A stretch of 64,000 nucleotides of DNA from Narthecium ossifragum (lineage: Eukaryota; Streptophyta; Magnoliopsida; Dioscoreales; Nartheciaceae). Of this stretch, positions 32,562 through 45,328 are shown one piece after another; position 1 is the stretch's first letter, and every line of letters begins with the position of its first letter. Both the position numbers and the translations under genes were made by a program. Below the pieces are notes generated by a model. That model had not been told where the DNA came from and did no database searches. It worked only from the letters and a program-made list of their open reading frames with translations. The stretch covers positions 15,423,288 to 15,487,287 of the forward strand of contig OY986969.1 of NCBI GenBank assembly GCA_963920575.1, written 5' to 3'.

Positions 32562-35500
32562 TGTGTTTGGAAACCCGGAATCTGGCGAATGAGTTGATTG
32601 AGGAATGAGCTAAATAAGCTGAATGAGGAATAAGTTGAATCTGGTGATTCTGTGGATTTTGGTTTTGTTGTTTGGCTAGTCTGTATGGAATGAGTTGAAT
32701 CTATTGATTTTGGCGTTTGGTTTGTCTGGTATGAATGAGCTGAATCTTATGATTCTGTCAATCCTAGTGTTTGGTTCATAAATCTCTGAATTAAAATTGA
32801 ATGAATTTTGATAGCATGTTAATAATAAAGATATTGATTTTATTCAAATTAAGACTTGTTTTCTTTTATAATAATGACAATACCCACGATACAAAACATG
32901 ATACACAAATCTGGCTATAATACCAAAAACTGTATTTATAATAGTCAATGATTTCCTACAATAATTACAAATAATGCCAAATTGACCTGTTTACATAAAA
33001 GTGAATGAAAAAAAAATTGTCCAACACTTGTCTTCAATAGATTTCGACGTCTTTCTCAACTCTCAACTTGTAATTGTCTTCGTAGCTTTATGTCATGGCA
33101 AAATCAAGGGCTCAGAACAATGTCATCATCGCCTTTGTGCGGCGGCAATTGGTTTCTGAATGAATTTAACCATCCAAATCACCAAGCCACTTTTGCCCCG
33201 TGCATCATATTTTTCATCATTTCCCCATACCATCATTTCCCCAACACAAGTGTGAGGACCTGCCCCTCTACCCCTGTGGCTCGTTGTAGACCGCAAATTA
33301 CGCCTTGTTGGTTTGTTTCACACCCGCGTGTGCACACACTGGCCTTGTATGTGTTAGTGTTTGGTTAGAACGGTTAGTGGGACCCTGGATCGAAAGATCC
33401 GGACTTGGGCTTGAGTTATTGCCCAAGTTTAGCTTTCAGCACACAAAGGATCGATCCTCTCTGGCTAAGGGATCGATCCTCTTCGTGCCAGAAAGCCTTG
33501 TGAGAACGTCATGAAGGATCGATCCTTCCTTGAGGAAGGATCGATCACTTATGAGTCGGTTGGTTTTCTGCTTCGCGAGGACGGCCGCCGTTGGCCGTCG
33601 CTCTCCCCTGTCAGAGGGGGAGGACTTTCCCTCCCCTCCCCTCACTTTTTCCCCTCTTTCCCGGCTGTCCCCTCCCCCTTTCCCCTCCTTTCTTCCCCTC
33701 CTCTTCCTCCTTCTCCTCTTTTTCTTCTTTCTTCCCCTGTTTTCCGGCAGCCACCTTGCTCTCCTCCGTTCTCCCTCCTTCGGCCATCTTTTTCGGCGTT
33801 CTAAGGCTCATTGGATTCGTGACAACGAGAGGAAGATCCCTGAAGTGGTTTGGAAGCTTGTTGGTGATCAAATCGCTGGGAATCAGTCGAGGAAAGCGCA
33901 GCTAGGTAGGGTTATACCTACTGATGTTTATTTCGGGTTTTCTTTAGATCTAGCCGTTGGATCTTGTTGATCCTTATTTTGTTGGATTCCTTATGCCTAT
34001 TAGAATAACGGATGTAAGTTTCATGTTAATCAGTTGAGATTTGAGTAGGTTTTACGCATGATTAGTCTCGGATTTCTGGATTTCTGCTGTTCTTGAGAAA
34101 CAGCCGGCTTCCGGCGTGTTTTCCGGCCGGTGCGTACTAGATCTTGGTTTTTGATAAACATAAGAGTTGTAGATCTCTTTGTTAGCTTTCCATTCCATCG
34201 TGTTTCAAAATTTCTGGATTTGTCTACGATTTATTATGAATTGTTTGCTGAAGGGCTGCGGTGCAGCAATTAATGGGTAAGTTAGTTTGATTAACAATTT
34301 TGATTAGCGTTTTCCCGTTAATCCAACCGTTGGATGTTTATCAATTTCGGATATATTGATCCTGGTATATACACCTACTGGTGGATAAGTTGGATCGTGA
34401 ATCCGACGTCGTTTGGACGTCGGATCGACGGGGTCAATTAGCCCTTAAGTAGAGGCTTTGAGTGTTTTGAATATAATATTATATTTTGGAAAATAATATT
34501 ATATTGTGTATTGTTCATCATCGTTTTCGGGGTTGCTTCCCGTTGCAAGAGTCCGCGATTGACGCTCATGGTACCGTCGTAATGCCGGGACCCGCTGCGG
34601 ATCGGCTGGCAGCGGTTGGTGGTACCGCTGCCGCGATCCAGTAGACTTATATGATGCTTGACATACTGTTGCATGCCTTGCCTCTTATCTGTGTATGTCA
34701 TAGCATGCATTGTTGTATTGTGCATTAGTTGCATTGGTTAGGGCGTGGGTGATCCTTGGGTTGCCGTCCCGAGGCTGGAAGCTCGGACTTAGCCCTAGGA
34801 CCGGGGTTGGGCTGTTTGGACCCGGTTTGAATTGTGGTATCCAGTCGGTTCGATGATAGGCTTAGATGACTGGTACACTGTTGTGTTTGATGTTTAGAGG
34901 TCGTGTCGGCCTCAAGCCAAGTCGAGGTGTAGCCGGTACCCAGTCCTTCTAGAACTCTTGGGTGGCAGGTGTGACTACCAAGCGGTGCTATCCGCCAACA
35001 GTGCTCATGATCCTGTTGTGAGTGGCAGTGCCATTTCCTGTCTTACTGAGTGTGACCCAGTGTGTGACCAGTTCGCTGGAAGACCATGACTGGGGCTCTC
35101 AGGGGTATCCGGTGGGGTTATGGGGCCCCTGTGATACACCTAGGCTTTGCTTGGGGGCGACACTGTTGTGTTTCCCTTTTCCTTCTGTGTGTCGTAGTGT
35201 AGATCCCTACTGAGCTTAGTGCTCACACCTACCCGGGCTGCGTTTTGCAAGTGCAGGCGTCCGTTCTTCTTCCTTGGCCCCTACCGGGCAGTTGGTCGGC
35301 GGTGCGGCGGCACCTGGTGGACTTTGAGAGGTTGTGATCGTTTACTGCTTTTATCCTATGTTAGATAGTCTCCTACGGGAGTATTGTTGTACTTGAATCT
35401 TCTCCTCTCCGAGGATTTGTATATTAACACTTGAGTTTTAAATCTGTGGTTCGAGGTTTTGCTAATCTTTATTGTTTTAATTGAGGGTGCTTTTGGTGAA

Positions 35501-36162
35501 TTGCTAGAGAGACCAATAGGTTAGAGGGAACCCTCGCCAGCTTTGTTTTCCGCGTTTTGTAGGTTCCGGTTCGCGTCGCCCGGCCCGGTTGGGCTTTCGC
35601 GGGTCGGGGCGCGACAACAAGAGAATACCATTAATAGCAGAAAACAAGCAGGAAAGTCAGCAATCGAACATAAAGCATAATCATCATTTCTCCACATGAG
35701 CAAGCAATCCAACATTTTGCAAGTAGCAAAATAAGCAAAATCTTCATTTTCGCCGAAATCACTAGGTACATCATCATTTCCGCCGAAATCACAAGTAGGT
35801 ACATCATCATTTCCTCATTCTAGATAATAAAACATAAATCTCATGAATCCAACATAACATCATCAAAATCTGCAATCCAAATAATATACTAGCAGCAATA
35901 ACAAAACCAACAAGGGGCATTAGATTTGCAACCAAGCCAACAAGCTACAATTTGCAACAATCCAACAAGAGAACTAGATGTGCAACAAAATCAGCAAGCT
36001 GCAAGGGGATTAGATTTGCAACAGAACTAGGTGTAATCATCAGCTTCAATTTGCATCAATTTGCAACAATCCAAGCATACTCATTATACTTATAAGGGAA
36101 TCAGATTTTCAGTCACAACTATAAGTACAGACATTAGTAGTTACAACGGATCGTTGCATTCA
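32562..36162. mobile_element. AT-rich element remnant containing a solo LTR
   Basis: 32562-33250 and 35617-36162 form one AT-rich insertion between coding pieces 'DLHTQV' and 'LPLEISKRDELCRLMD'. The left end begins 'ggtgtgtttggaaacccgga' and contains repeated 'gaatgagttgaatct' and 'gtttggtt' phrases, as in hAT or Harbinger-type ends. No matching right inverted end was found. No coding region. A (TC)-free polypyrimidine-poor interior at 35617-36162 shows repeated 'ttgcaacaatccaacaagag' phrases. Confidence 0.5.
33251..35616 (+). mobile_element. Gypsy-type solo LTR, TGTGAGGACC family
   Basis: Starts TGTGAGGACCTGCC, ends GGGTCGGGGCGCGACA, flanked by perfect ACAAG duplicates (33246-33250 and 35617-35621). 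Contains GGATCGATCC sites at 33445-33545, a pyrimidine-rich tract at 33630-33790, and the landmark 'gctcacacctacccgggctg' near 35220. Internal DNA is absent. ORFs in it, such as a Leu/Pro-rich 146-codon frame, come from the pyrimidine tract and are not genes. Confidence 0.93.
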
Positions 36163-36414
36163 TGGCTTTGAAACGACATTGCCTCTTGAGATATCAAAAA
36201 GGGATGAGCTTTGCAGGTTGATGGACGCTGAGGAATCGAGGCTCGACGCCAACCTGGACAAGGTTGAAGTGGAATTGTGTCGGTTTGAATGCTTACTTCT
36301 TTCCTTTCAATCGAGGTCGACTGACTTCGTCATCTCGGAGTGTATGTTGGTCTTATTTGAGATGATGTGGGACATTGTAGGAGAGGTTCGACCTCCTATG
36401 TAAAATATTGTTAT
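36163..36414 (+). pseudogene. Antisense PMD-like ORF, piece 4 (C-terminal coiled coil)
   Basis: Reads 'LPLEISKRDELCRLMDAEES', 'RLDANLDKVEVELCRFECLL' and 'ISECMLVLFEMMWDIVGEVR', ending PPM and TAA at about 36401-36403. The charged heptad pattern suggests a coiled-coil tail. It continues the sense of piece 3 and ends 17 bp before the copia LTR at 36420. Confidence 0.55.
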
Positions 36415-36419
36415 ATAAT

Positions 36420-39400
36420 TGAAGGTCTAAGAGGGGGTTGCTCTTAGGCCTTATACAATAAAATCGATTAGAGGAAAACCTAGAGAGGAGGAGTCTAATA
36501 AAACCCAATGCTTGTAAATGAATATGAAATGTAAATAAGCAAGTAACTGAAGGATAAGAGAGAGTTAGAGAGATTGCATCATATTTTTATAGTGGTTCGG
36601 CCAACCTTGCCTACGTCCACTTCACCCAAGGGTCCACTACTTGTAAGAACTCTTACAAGATTTCCACCATGTTTCCGAGTGCTTGGCAACCTATCTACCA
36701 AGCTTACGGGTGCTTGGCAACCTTATGATCTCTCCAAACAACTCTTGTATATCCTCCAAGTTCACTCTTGGATGTCTCTCACAAATTCTACTTCACACTT
36801 GAAGTAGTTTTACAAAGGTTAAGCAAAAGAGAAGAAGACTAAAACTTGTTACAATATATACAAATAATCCCCTCAACCTTACTTCAAGTTTGTTGCTTCT
36901 TCCTATTTATACTTGAGCTCCAAAGCCCTCCAAATAGCCTTTCAACTACTATTTTCGGCTTCTGCAACGGCTCTTTAACGGCTAGTTTGTTAACTAGCGG
37001 TCGACCGTCGCATCGTCTGTCGCGTTCTTCTTGAGCCGCGGTCGATCCACCCATCGACCTTCAAGCTTCACGATCGACCATCACATCGTCCATGAGCCTC
37101 TGTGAGGAGAAACGCTTCCCAGGGTCGATCCCTCGTTCAGCCGTCCCTTCAACACATAAGGTCACATAGGCCACGTTCAACCGGTCCATCGACCATCACA
37201 TTGACCATCAGCCTATAACCCATAAATCACCTCCGTGGTTGATCCATGCATCAACCGCCAGACTCCACGGTCAATCCGTGCATCAACCGTCGCATCGACC
37301 ATGAGTACAAAAACATATAAATACTGAACATAATGATTTCCAAATTAAGGGATATAAAAATTAAACTAATGTTTTATTATCAAACATATATTAACATCAT
37401 CAAAACAATATTAGGACTAACAATCTCCCCCTTTTTGATGATGGCAACCTTTTAAATTATGATGATAAAACCTTGAAATCTCCCTCTTAATTTATGCTTC
37501 CATTTTTCTCATAAAATATGTTCTTAAGTGAATTTCACTTATGCATGCAGGTCATATGTCACTAAAAAGATACAAAAGGTTTGATTATAAGTCAAAAGGT
37601 GTGAAACTGCAAAATTTGACATATGGACCTCTTTGTATAGAAACATGAGAAATGATATTTGAGCATGAATTATATTCTCATAAAATCTCCAGTAAATATA
37701 GATAGAAAAATTCTTTAAACATCCCATGGTTTCAAGTATGTAAAAAATATAAAGTTTCAAGAACTTTCAAAACCAAGATATCATCACAATATTTCTCTCC
37801 CTTTGACATTGTCAAAAAGAATTAATGGAGGGGGAAAAGGAATCAAGTTAAACCAGCAACTGAAAGATAAGGATTGTTTAGAAAACCAATTGAAAGAATT
37901 AGAGTTAAAATCATTTTACAACGAAAAGCAATCAAATCTTCACAAAAATAAGTTGTCAAGAAGGACTTTTTTAAAGCATTTGAAGTTAAACATAAAATAA
38001 CTTTATAACATGGACTAACAAGTTATAATGGAGGGATCATTTATCAAATTAAAGCATACCTCCATTACCTTTAATAGCAAATAGTTATCCACCTTCAAAT
38101 ACCTTGAGCCTCCACTTATCAATTATATTTTCTTTTTCTCCGAATGCAGTTAAACAAAGGTTTGCAATTTCTTCTTCATCTTCTTGGGTGGTGGAGCTCA
38201 AGTCATTTTCTTCCTTGGCCTTCTTCTTCTTCTTTGAAGATTTCTTGGGCTTTGGAAAATCGAATTTGTAATGTCCAGATTTCCTACACTTATAGCAAAT
38301 AATTTTGTTTAAATAAGAAGATGAGTTTGCTTTATCACCTTAAAGTTTGAAGATCTTTTTAATTCTCGTTGTAATCTTTTGCATCTACTCATCATCATCT
38401 TCATCGCTTGAATCCGATTATTCCTTGTATGAGGACTTGAGAGCAATGATCTTCTTTTTCTTCCATTCTTCCTCATTGCTCCTCTCCAAGTTCATCTCAT
38501 ATGTCGTGAGAGAACCCATGAGCTCGTCAAGGGACAGCTTTGATAAATCCTTCGCTTCTTCGATTGTTGTTACCTTGGGATCCCATGTCTTAGGTAGACA
38601 CCCATGCATCTTTCTCACCATCTCATCATTAGTATAGCTTTTACCAAGAGAATAAAGAACATTAATAATATTGGTAAAGTGAGTAAACATTCATTTATAT
38701 TCTCATCTTCATTCATAGAAAATAACTCATAATCATTAACAAACATGCTAATCTTAAACTCCTTAACTCGTTTTGTTCCTTCATGAATTATCTCAAGCTT
38801 ATCCCATATTTCCTTAGCCGATTTACAAGCTGAAATTCTATTAAATTCATTTGGGCTAAGGGCAAAAAATAAAAAGTGTTTGGCTTGCATTGACTTGCAA
38901 ATTCTTCAACTCAGCATGGGTGAGCTCACTCTTAGCCTTAGGCACTTCCTTTCCTTCATAAAGTTTGGTAGGAATAGTTTGACCATCCTCAATAACCATC
39001 CATGCTTCATAATCCATGGATTTGATAAATATCTCCATTATATTCTTCCAATATGTATAATTTGATCAATTGAAGTAGGGTAACATATTGGTAGATTGAC
39101 CCTCTATGTTTTCCATATCAATTTTGGATTCTTTAAAGGTCGTTAAACCACAAAATTAGAGACCTAGCTCTGATACCAATTGAAGGTCTAAGAGGGGCTT
39201 GGTCTTAGGCCTTATACAATAAAATCGATTATAGAAAAACCTAGACAGGAGAAGTCTAATAAAACCCAATGCTTGTAAATGAATATGAAATGTAAATAAG
39301 CAAGTAACTGAAGGATAAGAGAAACTTAGAGAGATTGCACAAGATTTTTATAGTGGTTCGGCCAACCTTGCCTACCGTCCACTTCACCCAAGGTTACGGG

Positions 39401-40062
39401 TGCTTGGAAACCTTACAATCTCTCCAAACAACTGCTGGATATCCTCCAAGTTCACTCTTGGATGTCTCTCACAAATTCTACTTCACACATGAAGTAGTTT
39501 CACAAAGATTAAGCTCACAAGAAAAAGACTAAAACTTGTTATAATGTTTACATATAATCCCCTAGGTCTTACTTCAACTTTGCAACTTCTTTCTATCTAT
39601 GCTTGAGCTCCAAAGCCCTCCAAATAGCCTTCCAACGGCTATTTTCTACTTCTGCAACGGCTCTTTAATGGCTAGTTTACTGACTGACGGTCAACCATCG
39701 CATCGTCCGCCATATCGTCCGTCGCGTTCTTCTTGAGTCGCGATCGATCCACCCATCTTCCTTCAAGCTTCATGATCGACCGTCACATCGTCCGTAAGCC
39801 TCTAAGAGGAGAAACGCTTCCCAGGGTCGATGGCTCATTCGACCGTCAATTGAACACATAAGGTCACATAGGCCATGGTCGATCGGTTCATCGACCGCCA
39901 GACTCCACAGTCGAGCCGTGCATCTACCGCCGCATTGACCGTGAGTACAAAAACATATAAATATTAAACATAATGATTTCCAAATTAAGGGATATAAAAA
40001 TTAAACCAATGTTTTATCATCAAACATATATTGACATCATCAAAATAATATTAGAACTAACA
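36420..40062 (-). mobile_element. Copia element with two LTRs, gag only (pol deleted)
   Basis: LTRs 36420-37422 and 39181-40062 share TGAAGGTCTAAGAGG starts and (TA)TTAG.ACTAACA ends. Flanking duplicates are ATAAT (36415-36419) and GTAAT (40063-40067), one mismatch. On the minus strand the primer site TGGTATCAGAGC (39167-39178) lies beside the right LTR and the purine tract CAAAAAGGGGGAGAT (about 37423-37438) beside the left one. The 1.76-kb interior carries only decayed gag. The right LTR is about 120 bp shorter than the left owing to deletions. TATA-like box of the left LTR at about 36899-36912 on the minus strand. Confidence 0.92.
38150..39062 (-). pseudogene. Copia gag (UBN2-type) with defective zinc knuckle
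   Basis: From right to left in shifting frames: 'MEIFIKSMDYEAWMVIEDG', 'AKHFLFFALSPNEFNRISAC', 'SAKEIWDKLEIIHEGTKRVK', 'KSYTNDEMVRKMHGCLPKTW' and 'AKDLSKLSLDELMGSLTTYE', the standard order of plant copia gag. The knuckle near 38250 reads 'CYKCRKSGHYKFDFP', in which the last Cys of CX2CX4HX4C is Phe. At least two frameshifts are present. Gag would package element RNA; this copy cannot make a full protein. Confidence 0.9.
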
Positions 40063-40067
40063 GTAAT

Positions 40068-40746
40068 GATTCCTCTATTTAAGGGGGCTTTTAGGAAGTT
40101 ATCCCACAGTTCCTGGAAATTTTATTTTAATACCTCCTTGTTGGTCTCCCAGATAGATGGCACATATTTCTTTAGGAATTTGCCATTGATGGTATATCTT
40201 TAGGAATTTGCTATTGATGGCGATGCCATCGAGACTTTGCATCCTGTATGCGTTCCCATATAAGACATCTCGGACTCGGAAAGGTCCTTCCCAGTTAAGA
40301 CTCCATTTGCCAAGATTTGGGTCTTTAGTTTTAAAAGGTAAGATCACCTTCCATACTAAGTCTTCAATGTCAAAGCTCCGACCTCAAACTCACTTGTTGT
40401 AAGCTCGAGCGGCTTTTCTTTTTTGGGCTTCGATCTGATTTAAAGCTCGGGTCTGAGCTCCTTCCAACGAGTCGAGCTCTCCGAGCATAGTCTCCTCATA
40501 TTGCGTTGGGCTTATGTGAGTTTGGTGTTCTGTCCTCGAAGAGCCGACGTAGACCTCAACGGGGAGTACAACATCATGTCCATAAACTAGTTCATAGGGA
40601 GTTGTTCCTGTGCTTTCGCGTCGAGATGTTCGATAAGCCCATAAGGTCTCACCTAAGTTCTCATGCCATCTCCTTGGATTTCCATCTTTGTCTATCGTCT
40701 TTTTCACATTGTATTTTATGATTTTATTTGTTGACTCGGCTTGACC
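40068..40746 (-). pseudogene. Gypsy integrase, C-terminal part
   Basis: Reads 'AESTNKIIKYNVKKTIDKDG', 'NLGETLWAYRTSRRESTGTT' and 'PYELVYGHDVVLPVEVYVGS', then 'NWEGPFRVRDVLYGNAYRMQ', the C-terminal domain of a Tat-like Ty3/gypsy integrase. The Glu of 'QAEST' is the third catalytic residue. An internal duplication ('tctttaggaatttgc' at about 40170 and 40200) lies near the end. Joined to 45329-45940 once the solo LTR 40747-45328 is removed. Confidence 0.9.
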
Positions 40747-41079
40747 TGTGAGGACCCGTCCCTCCAACCTGGTCCGACCACAATGGGTCGAGGGCTTGGT
40801 TTTGTGGTTTGGCTCGGTTGGCCTTGGTTTGTGATCGGTTGATCGCATCGCTACTTTTGGACCCCAAGGGTAATTTGGTAAATTGCGCCTTGGCGGTCGG
40901 TTTCACACCCGCGTAATGCACACACAACCTTGATTGATGTATATGATTGAATAGATCCAGTAGGAGCATTCGTGATCGTCAGATCCGGACGAGATTTCGA
41001 CGATATCGCAATTTGGAGTCAAATCGGATTCAGTCCAATCAGTTGGTTCGTCTGAACCGGCTAAGCCACTTAAGTGGCT

Positions 41080-41116
<37 letters not shown>

Positions 41117-44100
41117 CACTTCCTTCTCCCCTGTGCCCGACCTCTCTCCTTCTCCTTTCTTCTTCCCCGCTCACGACCGCGTCGACCCTCTCCCTTCTCC
41201 AGAGCTCCTTCGCCACCGTCGCCGGGCGCCGTTCTCTCTCGAGCTCCCCCTCAGATCCGGCTAGAGCTTCTCTCCCACGAGCTCTCTCTCTCCTGAGAAC
41301 CTCAGATCCGAGCTTCTCTCCACCGATCTCTCCTCTTCGGAGCTTCTTCGCCGCCGTCGTCCACCGCCACTCCTCCCCGAGCTCGTCCTCACCCCTCTTG
41401 AGCTGTGGAACCCCTTCTCCTCTTAGATCCGACACCCTCTCCCCTCGTGAGCTTGCGGGAAGCCCTCTTCCTCGCCGATCAATGAGCTCCGCTGGTGATG
41501 AATGCATGAAAATGCACTCTGAACATGACTAAGAGCAGCTTATTTGCTTAGTTTTCATGATTAATATAGATGATTTCATTCGTATATGTTGTTTCACAAA
41601 ATTATTTGTATTATACAGGAAATTGAAGCAAAGATGGGTCTTTAACACCAAAACTGTACCTTCTCGGAAGAAACCAGTTGATATGTCATATATGGTTGGA
41701 AAGCTCTGGAAGTTTAGTTTCCAGAAGTTTTTACGGTTCGTGATTTGGAGTTTCCTTGAGGAAGATACTATTTTGAGTATGAGAGGTGCAGACAAAGCAG
41801 TTACAGAAGAAGAAGATTGATTTGATGCTCAAAGGATCGATCCTTTCTCGTCCACGGATCGATCATTTTATACTACAGAGAGTTGACAGAGAGCTAGTTT
41901 CAAGAAGATCGATCATTTCCCCCATGAAGATCGATCTTAGTCGGGGCGACCTAAATTACAGCAAATGAGGAGAAATACAGTTTCGTCGACTGGTAGGAAA
42001 ATATTCGTAACATATTCTATGGAAGTCTAAATATTCTGAAATTTGAATACATGATAGACGGCTCAGATATCTACAACTTATATGTTGGTCATTTAGTGAG
42101 ATTCTGGATGGTGTGATAGAAGATTGGAAGAATAGATGACGTTAGACAGCTAGAAAACTGTTATGTCGAAGCTGAGGAGAATATTCGTCAAATATTCTAT
42201 ATAACTCAGAATATTACGAAATCTTTGGAATCTGGTAGAAGACTTCCAAATATACAACTTTCGTGTTGAGCAAGTTTTCAAATTCTGGCTGGATTGGACC
42301 CAGTTGCGACCGGAATAGGGCTTGCCTTCAGAAAATCCGAGTCCAACTCAACTAAAACCCTAATTTCGGGGTTCCCCTATATATATGCTTATTTAATCCG
42401 AAATTTGAGAGGTCCCAAAAGGGGTTTTTCTACAGAGCTTTGGATGGGAGAAAAGAAAAGGAGGAAGATGAAGAAATCTCCATCCATAGCCGAGTAATCC
42501 GCAGGCATGGCGGACGGATGACCTAGCGAGGATTAGGGTTTCTTCTCCAACGATGGTTCATGTTTTAAACTTTATTGTTAAACTCTTCTCTATGTTTTGA
42601 GTCTTCAAGGATTATTTTCAGATTATAGATCTCTATGTGGATGATTAATATTATGAATCTAGTCATGCTTCTTTCATGATCTTATAATCCCATAGTTTTA
42701 CCTATTGTTTACCTACTTTATCTCATGAAATCTTTGCTATGCAGTGCCGATTGTGAGAGTTGGTATTGTGTATTCTTAGAGATCTGGTTAGATAGAGTTA
42801 GGGCTTTGTCCCGATGAACTTTTGCTATATGTTGCCTGTAGTGACAGCCGGTATCATATATTCTTAGGTTTGGGTTGGATGAAGTTAGAACTATAATAAG
42901 GAAGAATCAATCGTAGGAGGAGACATTTATATATTTTGTTACATTCATAATTCCATATCTTCCGGTTATGGTGATTGGGATGTGAATCCCTTAACTGAGT
43001 ATCATATGAACCATTGAGAAGAGAAGAACCTAAATCCGAGTGAAGTGATTCCCGATGCCTAGCCTTATCAAAAGCCTGATATCTTTAGTTAATCCTACAT
43101 TATCATTAATCCTTTGATCTAATTTAGTTTAGTTAGCTTTCTTGATTGTCTTCAATATATTATTATCTGTATTTCTGGATCCTTTCTGCTTGTCTCTCTG
43201 TGGGTTCGACCTCTCTTATGCTGTACTGCACCGCGACCGCTGTGCGTGACATATTTGAGTGACATCAGCCGGCCACCTCGCATCGCCTCTCCGCCGCCGG
43301 CAAGCTCCAACGCCTGGAACAACGTCCGGAAGATCCGATCCGACCTTCCCTCTTCTTCTCTGAGCTGTGAGGTAGGGTTTCCACCTAGGTCTTTGATTTC
43401 TTCTCTTCTAGATAGCTCTGTGATGCATGTTCTTCATCTCGTAGATGCTTCTTAGGATTTGATTGTGATTTAATTTGGTTTTTAAGCATTGTTTCCCAGA
43501 TTTTCATCGATGCTCTGTTCTTCGATGAACAGTCAGTTTCCAGCTCGATTTCTGAGCTGTGTGATCATGATCTCGGGAAGCTTTATAGATAAAAGTTGTA
43601 GATCATCGAATCTACTTTCAATTGCCGCTAAATTCATAATTTTTGGATTTTTCTATGATTTATGATGAATGTTTCCCTGATCTGCGATGAAACTGGACTT
43701 TGGATAAAAGCTTGGGTTTTTGGCCAAAAATGGAGTTTTTCTTGATCTATTTGCTTCGGTCTTCTCGTAGTAGATTGCTAAGGTTGTTAAATATCATGTA
43801 TATGAATTCTAAGGTAATTATGAAAGATTTATGCCAAGTTTTAAGCATGTATAGCTCTAGGTTTCAATCATGCAAATATTATCCTTTCTCGCAACTAATG
43901 GTAATCTTGTTAGATTTATGTATGTATTTAATTGCATAGAATAAATGGGCCGACAGTGTGCCCTTTACTACTTTGTGGTTGAACCAAGGGAGTCATTCCC
44001 CTTGGGATGTTTAGATAGAATTAAGGGATGGGGTTGTACCATACTTGTGTTCATTCGTAATTATAACGGTTGTGTGTTGTTTGGCCGGAGTTGTACCCTC

Positions 44101-45328
44101 GTTGTAGAAATTGCGGTTGACGGCTGTGGACGCCGTCGTAATGCCGAAAATTCGATTGAATGTGGTGTTGCTTGTTTACGGCCATGGGCGCCGTTATGAT
44201 ATTGGATTATTGTAGTTTAGACCTTTATCTGCTTTATGCATGTTTACCCCTTGGCGAGCTGTAGGCTATGCCTAGCCATTTATGTTGTGATGTCATATTG
44301 TTGCATGTATGAATTCCTCTTGATGTGCGTGTAAGCATTGCATGCATTTGATTGCATTAGAAACATCAGGCTAGGTGGTAGGCGATGGTTTCGATCGTCG
44401 ATCCGGGGTTCTCGGGTAGCCCGGATCTAGCCCTAGGACCGAGGTTTGGGTATTCAAGGATTATGACGTGATTGTCATCAATGATTATGTTTGATATCAT
44501 TCGAGGATTATTATGTAGTCGGACTGGAATATTATATTGTTTGAGGTTGAGAGGTCGTGTCGGTTCTCCAAAGCCAAGTGCTAAGGATGGTTGTCTATGT
44601 CCCTGACGTGTGTCCCCATGCAGTGGTTTCCTGCTGGGTAAAGGGTGCTCCTACTGGTTCTGGTTCTTTGTTTCCTCCCAGCTTGTTTGGTTGATGTTCC
44701 CAGCGTGGTCGGTTGAGAAGAGTAGGATCTCTTGGGGAATCGATAGGGGTTATAGGACCTCGTGACATCCTTTAGACTTAGGCGGAGAAACGACACTGTT
44801 GTTGTTCCCCTTCCTTTCTGTGCGACGTAGAATAGCGTAGAACCCTACTGAGCTTTGTTGCTCACTCCTACCTGGGTTGCATCGGCGATGCAGGTCGATG
44901 CAATCCTTTCAGGTGATCTTCTGGGCGTTGGCGCGTCATTCTCGAGGTGATCGTGGACTTGGAGTTTTGAGGAGTACTTAACGATCCTGGAGTTTTCCCT
45001 TTTGTTAATAGTTGTACATTTGCAGTTATATTAAATGTATAATTTCCCTTTTCGATGATTTGATTGTCTGTATTAAATTATGTAATGAGGGTTGATGAAA
45101 GCATTGTATCAGAACCTGTACTAGATAGTAACATTTGTGATAACGGATTCATATTCATGTTGAATTTTAGAACTGGTAGATTTATCGTTTTAATTTATCG
45201 TGAAGATTATAATTGTACATGGTTCAAATTGAGAAATACAGGGAAAACTCTCGCCGTTTGTTTTTAGAAATAGAGTTTAGGACCCTCACGTCCCGGCCCG
45301 GATGGGTTTTCTGGGTCAGGGCGTGATA
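40747..45328 (+). mobile_element. Gypsy-type solo LTR inside integrase, with nested LTR
   Basis: Starts TGTGAGGACCCGTCC and ends GGGTCAGGGCGTGATA, where the final CA has become TA. Perfect TGACC duplicates flank it (40742-40746 and 45329-45333). Excluding the nested LTR at 41496-43267 it is about 2.8 kb. A (TC)n run lies at 41083-41114, followed by pyrimidine-rich sequence; the landmark 'tgctcactcctacctgggtt' lies near 44860. No internal region. Confidence 0.93.
41496..43267 (+). mobile_element. Tat/Athila-like solo LTR, nested
   Basis: Starts TGATGAATGCATG, ends TTTGAGTGACATCA, flanked by GCTGG (41491-41495) and GCCGG (43268-43272), one mismatch. It matches the reverse complement of 13504-15136 throughout, with a TATA-like CTATATATATG near 42378 and GATCGATC sites upstream at 41830-41940. 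No primer site follows, so it is a true solo LTR. Confidence 0.93.

Noticed and set aside
33530..33970. A 146-codon Leu/Phe/Pro-rich frame in the solo LTR
   Set aside because: Arises from the LTR's pyrimidine tract; the same tract gives similar frames in the sister LTRs at 45915 and 53661.
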